NCBI GenBank assembly: GCA_017852795.1
Contig: JAFMKU010000009.1
Span: 1 to 54,375, forward strand
DNA from: Candidatus Neomicrothrix sp.
Lineage (GTDB): Bacteria > Actinomycetota > Acidimicrobiia > Acidimicrobiales > Aldehydirespiratoraceae
Direction of reading: 5' to 3'
DNA: 54,375 nt
Position numbers and translations under genes: made by a program
Shown here: positions 50,463-54,375 of the stretch, one piece after another
Layout: every line of letters begins with the position of its first letter
How positions within the stretch are numbered: the stretch's first letter is position 1
Notes under the pieces: model-generated
Databases searched by the model: none
Told to the model about the DNA's origin: nothing
Seen by the model: only the letters and a program-made list of their open reading frames with translations

Positions 50463-51661
50463 CGCCCGATTCGAACCGGAAGCGCCTTCAGCGAATTGTT
50501 GAGGTTCGACCGTTGACGCAGTGGTTCACCAGCCAGTTCGATGGTGGGCCAACGCCGGAACAGTTCCTCGAAAAACACCCGTCCTTCGAGCCGGGCCAGG
50601 TGCACCCCTAAACAGAAGTGGGTGGCGATCCCGAACGACAGATGCGGGTTGGGGTCACGGCGAGTATCGAACGCTTGGGCGTCGGTGAACACGGTCTCGT
50701 CCCGGTTCGCGGAGGTGTAGATCATCGCCACTTTGTCACCAGCCGAGATCGGGGTGCCTGCGATCTCGGTGTCACAGGTCGCGGTTCGGCGGAAGTAGTG
50801 AAGCGGGTTCGCCCACCGCAGGATTTCCTCGATCGCCGTTGGCAGCCCGGCCGGGTCAGCCCGCAGCCGCGCCAGTTGGTCAGGGTGTTTGAGCAGGGCC
50901 AGCAGACCACTCGAAAGCATGGTGCGGGTGGTGTCGTTCCCGGCGGTGACGAGTTGGACGAAAAACCGGGCGAAGTCGATGTCGCTCATCAGGTGCCCGT
51001 CGAACTCTCGCCCCAGCAACACATCGGTCAGGTCGCCTTGCGGTCCGAGTGCTCTTCGCTGCCCGGCAAATCCGTAGGCGTAGGCGGCCATCTCGACGCT
51101 GGCTGAACCGCGGGCTTCGCCAGTGTTGATGTCGGGGTCTTGGCCGCCGCTGTTGCGTTCGGCCATGCGGTGCAGTTCCGGCCAATCCTCGGCGGGAAGG
51201 CCAAGCAACTCGCCGAGCACCTGGCTGGGCAGTGGCGCGCAGACTTCGTGCACGAACTCAAGATCGGGGCCGCTCTGGTCGGCCCGGTCAAAGATGCTGC
51301 GGGTAACGGTACGGATCCGTGCCTCGAGGCCGGCCATGACCCGGGCCGTGAACTCGGGAGATAGCGGCCGCCGATAGGCGGTATGGCGGGGTGGGTCCAT
51401 AGCCAGCAACATGTCGCGCATCTGTTCCAGCGAGGCGGCGTCGAGGTCCTCGATCACCACCCCACCGGTCGAGGCGCTGAACAGGTCGCTGTTGCGGGCA
51501 ACGTGAACCACGTCGGCGTGGCGCAGAACCGCCCAATACCCGGGGTGATTGTCCATGTTGACCCAGGCCACCGGTTGTTCGTGCCGGAGCTGAGTAAAAA
51601 GCTCGTGAGGAGGGCCGTCCCGATAGGTGTCCGGTCGGGCGATGGCGTCGGCGTCGAGCAC
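50459..51661 (-). CDS. Cytochrome P450
   Basis: The 400-residue P450 has the heme motif FGIATHFCLGVHLARLEG (Cys ligand), the I-helix AGNDTTR, EEILR of the ExxR motif, and FDTRRDPNPHL before the heme loop. AGNDTTR is common in the CYP124/125/142 group, which hydroxylates sterol or branched-lipid side chains, but this is only a hint. The start is the GTG at 51661, 5 bases past the FKBP stop; the track start at 51817 overlaps the whole FKBP tail. It could use the ferredoxin reductase at 24761 or another partner. Convergent with typA via CTAG. Confidence 0.88.
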   Translation of the reverse strand: MLDADAIARPDTYRDGPPHELFTQLRHEQPVAWVNMDNHPGYWAVLRHADVVHVARNSDLFSASTGGVVIEDLDAASLEQMRDMLLAMDPPRHTAYRRPLSPEFTARVMAGLEARIRTVTRSIFDRADQSGPDLEFVHEVCAPLPSQVLGELLGLPAEDWPELHRMAERNSGGQDPDINTGEARGSASVEMAAYAYGFAGQRRALGPQGDLTDVLLGREFDGHLMSDIDFARFFVQLVTAGNDTTRTMLSSGLLALLKHPDQLARLRADPAGLPTAIEEILRWANPLHYFRRTATCDTEIAGTPISAGDKVAMIYTSANRDETVFTDAQAFDTRRDPNPHLSFGIATHFCLGVHLARLEGRVFFEELFRRWPTIELAGEPLRQRSNLNNSLKALPVRIGR

Positions 51662-51666
51662 GTCGC

Positions 51667-52044
51667 TCAGCCGACCCGCCGAAGGTCCACGACAAAGACC
51701 AGTGTCTCGTTCGGGCCGATCACCCCACCGGCACCCGATGCGCCGTAGCCAAGGTGGGGCGGGATGGTGAGTCGCCGTCGGCCCCCGACCTTCATGCCTT
51801 GCACGCCTTGGTCCCAACCGGCGATGACCTGACCCGCTCCGAGCCCGAACGCGAACGTATCGTTGCGGTTCCAGGAGGCATCAAATTCTGCTCCGTTCGA
51901 CCAGGAAGCGCCGACGTAATCGACGGTGGCGAGCATCCCGGCCACCGCCTCGGGCCCATCGCCCACCACAAGGTCCTCGATGGTGAGTTCGGTCGGGGGA
52001 GCGTCGTCGGGAATGCTGATGGTCGGTTTGGTGTGGATGTCCAT
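51667..52044 (-). CDS. FKBP-type peptidyl-prolyl cis-trans isomerase
   Basis: The 125-residue protein is a minimal FKBP domain: TIEDLVVGDGPEAVAGMLATVDYVGASWSNGAEFDASW, FGLGAGQVIAGWDQGVQGMKVGGRRRLTIPPHLGYG and PNETLVFVVDLRRV. The Trp in the FKBP pocket (GAGQVIAGWDQG) and the aromatic residues for proline binding are kept. It has no signal peptide, so it acts in the cytosol. The P450 gene starts 5 bases after its stop, so the two form an operon. A TAGGTT box lies 6 nt before its ATG. Confidence 0.92.
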   Translation of the reverse strand: MDIHTKPTISIPDDAPPTELTIEDLVVGDGPEAVAGMLATVDYVGASWSNGAEFDASWNRNDTFAFGLGAGQVIAGWDQGVQGMKVGGRRRLTIPPHLGYGASGAGGVIGPNETLVFVVDLRRVG

Positions 52045-52050
52045 GGCCGG

Positions 52051-52056
52051 AACCTA
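52051..52056 (-). promoter_or_regulatory. Candidate leaderless -10 box of the FKBP-P450 operon
   Basis: TAGGTT (minus strand, 52056-52051) is 6 nt before the ATG at 52044; -35 region weak. Confidence 0.4.
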
Positions 52057-52202
52057 GCTCCGGTTGGGCAGCGACGCAGAGTTCCCGAGAGCTGGTTGGT
52101 GTGACTTCTGTTCGAAGTACGCGGAAAACGGTAGGTGAGCAGGTACGGTCCTTTGGGGCCATTTTCCATGGCCAGAACGTTCGAGAAGGGGAGACGGGGG
52201 CT

Positions 52203-52484
52203 ATGGCGACCGGTAGATCCAGCTTCGCGAAGCGGCAGCGAGACATGGCGAAAAAGGCCAAGGCCGCAGCGAAGCGTGAGCGCAAGCTTGATAAAGACGA
52301 CCTTGACGAGGTCGACGTTGACGACGAATTCGAAGCTGAAGACGAGTTGAGCCCGTCGCTTTCCAACGAAGAAATCATGGACCGGATGGCGTCACTGCAA
52401 TCCCGTTACGACGATGGCCAAATGGATCTCGACACCTTCGATGAAGAACGGGCCAACCTCATGGCTCAGATGGTGATCGACTGA
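52203..52484 (+). CDS. Small charged protein with SHOCT-like C-terminus
   Basis: I do not recognise a named family. The 93-residue protein begins with a strongly basic stretch SFAKRQRDMAKKAKAAAKRERK (about 6-27), passes through an acidic run LDEVDVDDEFEAEDE, and ends with MASLQSRYDDGQMDLDTFDEERANLMAQM, which resembles the short SHOCT-type helix-turn-helix found at the ends of bacterial proteins. The start at 52203 is preferred over the track start; a purine-rich run (gaaggggagacggggg) precedes it. Charge separation suggests binding to nucleic acid or the ribosome, near engB and typA. This is inference. Confidence 0.6.
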   Translation: MATGRSSFAKRQRDMAKKAKAAAKRERKLDKDDLDEVDVDDEFEAEDELSPSLSNEEIMDRMASLQSRYDDGQMDLDTFDEERANLMAQMVID

Positions 52485-52500
52485 GCCACCCCCGAATGGG

Positions 52501-53103
52501 CTAGGCGGGGCCGTCAGTGAGCAGGTGGGTTATCGCCGCTCGAAGTTCAGGTATTCCCGTGCCTTTGTCGGCGCTGACCCAGAGGATCTCGCGTTTTTCG
52601 AGCCCGAGTTTTCCGGCCAGTTCGTTGCGCCGCCGTGGCGATTGTGACGGCTTGACCTTGTCCATTTTGGTGGCGACGTAGGTGATGGGCCGGCCCAGCG
52701 AATGCAGCCAGCCCACCGTCTGAAGATCTAGTGCGGTGGGGCCGATGGCCCCGTCGATCAACAGGAGCACCGAACGGAGGTTCTCGCGTTCCTCGATGTA
52801 GCGGCCCAGCATCGTGGTCCATTTCTGTTGTTCCTGCTTCGAAACTCGGGCGTAGCCGTACCCCGGAAGGTCCATGAGCCAGCGCCCAGAGTTTTCCGGG
52901 GCCAGCTCGAAGGCATTGAGCAGACGGGTCGCGCCTGGAGTTTTTGAGGTTTTGGCGAGGTGGCGGCGTTGCGCCACTGCGTTGAGCAGCGACGACTTGC
53001 CGACGTTGCTGCGACCGAGCAACGCGACCTCGGCATGGACGAACGGAAGGTCGTCGACACGGGCGTAGGAACGCAGGAAAGTCAGAGCAAGGGGGCCGGC
53101 CAC
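52501..53103 (-). CDS. engB: Ribosome biogenesis GTP-binding protein EngB (YihA/YsxC)
   Basis: The 200-residue GTPase has G1 ALLGRSNVGKSSLLNAVAQ, the G2 threonine in TSKTPGATRLLNAF, G3 DLPGYGYARVSK, G4 ATKMDK and the G5 segment VSADKGTG, all diagnostic of EngB, which acts in 50S assembly. Start GTG 53103 gives the usual spacing of about 28 residues before GRSN; ATG 53169 would add 22 residues and overlap the SDR start codon within CATG. It is convergent with the SHOCT-like gene by 16 bases. Normal length for the family. Confidence 0.94.
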   Translation of the reverse strand: MAGPLALTFLRSYARVDDLPFVHAEVALLGRSNVGKSSLLNAVAQRRHLAKTSKTPGATRLLNAFELAPENSGRWLMDLPGYGYARVSKQEQQKWTTMLGRYIEERENLRSVLLLIDGAIGPTALDLQTVGWLHSLGRPITYVATKMDKVKPSQSPRRRNELAGKLGLEKREILWVSADKGTGIPELRAAITHLLTDGPA

Positions 53104-53156
53104 AGGCTGACGGTATCGCTCTGTGGGTCGTTGGCGATTGATCGGTGCCGTTGTTC

Positions 53157-53162
53157 TACGAT
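53157..53162 (+). promoter_or_regulatory. Candidate leaderless -10 box of the last SDR gene
   Basis: TACGAT (TANNNT) is 5 nt before the ATG at 53168; the short gap agrees with a leaderless start. Confidence 0.4.
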
Positions 53163-53167
53163 CAGGC

Positions 53168-53929
53168 ATGGCTGATCTGCACGAACGCACTGTCCTTATC
53201 ACCGGCGGTAACGGGGGGATCGGGTTGGGTATCGGCCGGGCGTGTGCCCGGGCGGGTGCCAACGTTGTGATCTGGGGTCGCAACGAAACAAAGAACCAGG
53301 CGGCCCAAGCTGAGCTTCAGTCGTTTGGGGTTGAAGCGTTGGCGTTGACCGTTGATGCCTCCGATGAGGCACAGATCGAAGACGCGTTCGCAGCCTCGAT
53401 CGCCTGGTCGCCGGGTGGGATCGATTCGGTGTTTGCCAACGCAGGGGTGTCTGGAAACGGTGAGCGGTTCCCTGATGTTTCGCTCGACGAGTGGCGCCGG
53501 GTCATGGCGGTCAACCTCGACGGCGTGTTCTTGTTGTTTCGAGCCGCGGCTCGGCACATGATCGAGCGAGGGGAGGGAGGTTCGTTGGTGGCGATCTCGT
53601 CGACTTCGTCAATTCACGGCGCAGCCGGCAACGAGGCGTACGGCACCAGCAAGACCGCGTTGTTGGGGTTGGTGCGGGCGTTAGCGGTCAACCTGGCTCG
53701 CCATCGGGTGCGGGTCAACGCGCTGCTTCCCGGTTGGACGATCACCGACCTGGCCCAATTCGCGTACGGCAACGACAAGTTTCGCGACGCGACGCTGGCC
53801 CGAACGCCGGTACGACGCTGGGCCGAACCGGACGAGATGGGCGCGGCCGGGGTGTTTCTGGCGGACCCGACCGCGACCTATCACACGGGTGACAGCATCG
53901 TGGTCGACGGCGGTTACACCATCTTCTGA
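53168..53929 (+). CDS. Short-chain dehydrogenase/reductase
   Basis: The 253-residue SDR shows VLITGGNGGIGLGIGRACARAGANVVIWGRNETKN (cofactor site, with R/N/K after strand 2 favouring NADP), SVFANAGVSGNGERFPDVSLDEW in place of the usual NNAG, and the catalytic S/Y/K in ISSTSSIHGAAGNEAYGTSKTAL. GWTITDLAQFAYG is an unusual helix before the C-terminal lobe. Its stop lies inside a UUCG-type hairpin terminator. The substrate is unknown. Confidence 0.87.
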   Translation: MADLHERTVLITGGNGGIGLGIGRACARAGANVVIWGRNETKNQAAQAELQSFGVEALALTVDASDEAQIEDAFAASIAWSPGGIDSVFANAGVSGNGERFPDVSLDEWRRVMAVNLDGVFLLFRAAARHMIERGEGGSLVAISSTSSIHGAAGNEAYGTSKTALLGLVRALAVNLARHRVRVNALLPGWTITDLAQFAYGNDKFRDATLARTPVRRWAEPDEMGAAGVFLADPTATYHTGDSIVVDGGYTIF

Positions 53930-53945
53930 AATTTCGGTTTCAGAA
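53924..53945. terminator. Stem with UUCG loop overlapping the SDR stop
   Basis: TTCTGAAA-TTTCGG-TTTCAGAA has perfect 8-base arms, and an inner T·G pair closes a UUCG tetraloop. It lies in the convergent gap between the SDR and metY and includes the TGA of the SDR. Confidence 0.6.
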
Positions 53946-53964
53946 CACCCCGGCCGGGCCGAGC

Positions 53965-54375
53965 TCAGCGCAGTGCGGCGAACCCGAGTTCGAGGTCGGC
54001 GAGGATGTCGTCGATGTGTTCGATCCCGACGCTGAGTCGCACTAGGCCCGGTTCGACCCCGGCTGCGAGCTGTTCCTCGGGGGAAAGCTGCGCGTGGGTG
54101 GTCGAGGCCGGATGGATCACCAGGCTGCGAACGTCACCAAGGTTGGCGACGTGGCTGTGGAGCTGCAAGCCCTCAACGAAACGCTTCCCGGCGTCGATCC
54201 CGTCGCGGAGTACAAACGAAGGGATCGCGCCGAATCCTCGTCCTCCGGTGAGTTCGATCCCACGCTGGTGCCAGCGACTTTCGGCCAGACCGGCATAGTT
54301 GACTGCCGACACTTCGTCGCGACTGGCGAGGAACTCGGCCACCTTCTGGGCGTTCTCGGTGTGGCGTTCCATCCG
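53965..54375 (-). CDS. metY: O-acetylhomoserine aminocarboxypropyltransferase (MetY), C-terminal part, truncated by window edge
   Basis: The visible 136 residues match the C-terminal domain of the PLP-dependent O-acetylhomoserine sulfhydrylases: VAEFLASRDEVSAVNYAGLAES, FVEGLQLHSHVANLGDVRSLVIHPASTTHAQLSPEEQLAAGV (a diagnostic stretch near the active site entrance), and GLVRLSVGIEHIDDILADLELGF. The open frame continues past 54375, so the N-terminal PLP-lysine part is outside. It makes homocysteine from O-acetylhomoserine and sulfide. It is convergent with the SDR across the UUCG hairpin. Confidence 0.92.
   Translation of the reverse strand, partial: RMERHTENAQKVAEFLASRDEVSAVNYAGLAESRWHQRGIELTGGRGFGAIPSFVLRDGIDAGKRFVEGLQLHSHVANLGDVRSLVIHPASTTHAQLSPEEQLAAGVEPGLVRLSVGIEHIDDILADLELGFAALR

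Noticed and set aside
53123-53283. EngB start at ATG 53169 overlapping the SDR start in CATG
   Set aside because: Would add 22 unusual residues; GTG 53103 gives the standard distance to GRSN, though the longer form is possible.
1-54375. tRNA, rRNA, CRISPR, IS or prophage elements
   Set aside because: None of the expected signatures (cloverleaf, spaced repeats, terminal inverted repeats, transposase or integrase) could be seen.

Overview
The window is 54 kb of GC-rich (by eye about 62-64 %), densely packed bacterial chromosome. The organism is probably an actinobacterium, and gene types suggest the marine or freshwater Acidimicrobiia. The pointers are high-GC codon use, many GTG starts, several genes with a TANNNT -10 box only 5-7 nt before the start codon (leaderless transcripts), lipoproteins with long acidic S/T/E linkers, a TetR-controlled acyl-CoA carboxylase operon and a four-subunit sarcosine oxidase. 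The class-level placement is inference; no rRNA or taxonomic marker beyond TypA and EngB is present. I see no tRNA, rRNA, CRISPR, IS element, phage gene or origin, and no gene-free stretch longer than 300 bases.

Layout. 2-4769: a YeeE/YedE transporter fragment, an HTD2/MaoC-type acyl-CoA hydratase and a large fused indolepyruvate:ferredoxin oxidoreductase. 4899-5786: class I fructose-bisphosphate aldolase. 5833-9822: an unusual three-gene unit, namely a short YgfK-like Fe-S flavoprotein and two different Fe(II)/2-oxoglutarate oxygenases (IPNS type and PhyH type). A VOC protein follows on the other strand, then a coupled amidohydrolase / CobW-type GTPase / MFS exporter operon (10468-14221). 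14267-16872: a divergent pair of an unassigned HxD-type putative oxygenase and a SulP-STAS anion transporter.

16880-24750 is acyl-CoA metabolism: two enoyl-CoA hydratase family genes, an HpcH/HpaI aldolase, and a TetR - carboxyltransferase - biotin carboxylase - acyl-CoA dehydrogenase operon of the methylcrotonyl-CoA carboxylase kind. A perfect 11+2+11 operator sits between the -35 and -10 boxes of a predicted leaderless promoter for this operon. 24761-26491 encodes a rare-looking fusion of a thioredoxin-reductase-like half with a ferredoxin-NADP reductase half. 26575-33790 holds an orphan ABC solute-binding lipoprotein, a small unknown protein, a nitroreductase with the iodotyrosine deiodinase signature, a penicillin-acylase-like lipoprotein, a DAO-family oxidase and a TauE/SafE exporter.

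33909-44169 is C1/N-methyl and glyoxylate metabolism: O6-alkylguanine methyltransferase, a class II aldolase, and a soxB-soxD-soxA-soxG-glcB unit that joins sarcosine demethylation to malate synthase G. A divergent SDR and a TauD/TfdA dioxygenase follow. 44194-54375 is mostly housekeeping: a GDPD lipoprotein, pyrE-pyrC, a VOC protein, an SDR, typA, P450 with an FKBP isomerase, a small charged protein, engB, another SDR and the C-terminal part of an O-acetylhomoserine sulfhydrylase.

The strongest candidates for something new are the YgfK-like/oxygenase unit next to the amidohydrolase-CobW-MFS operon, the two-flavin fusion reductase, the TetR operator architecture and the bacterial deiodinase homologue. 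All functions were assigned by reading motifs; no database search was run.
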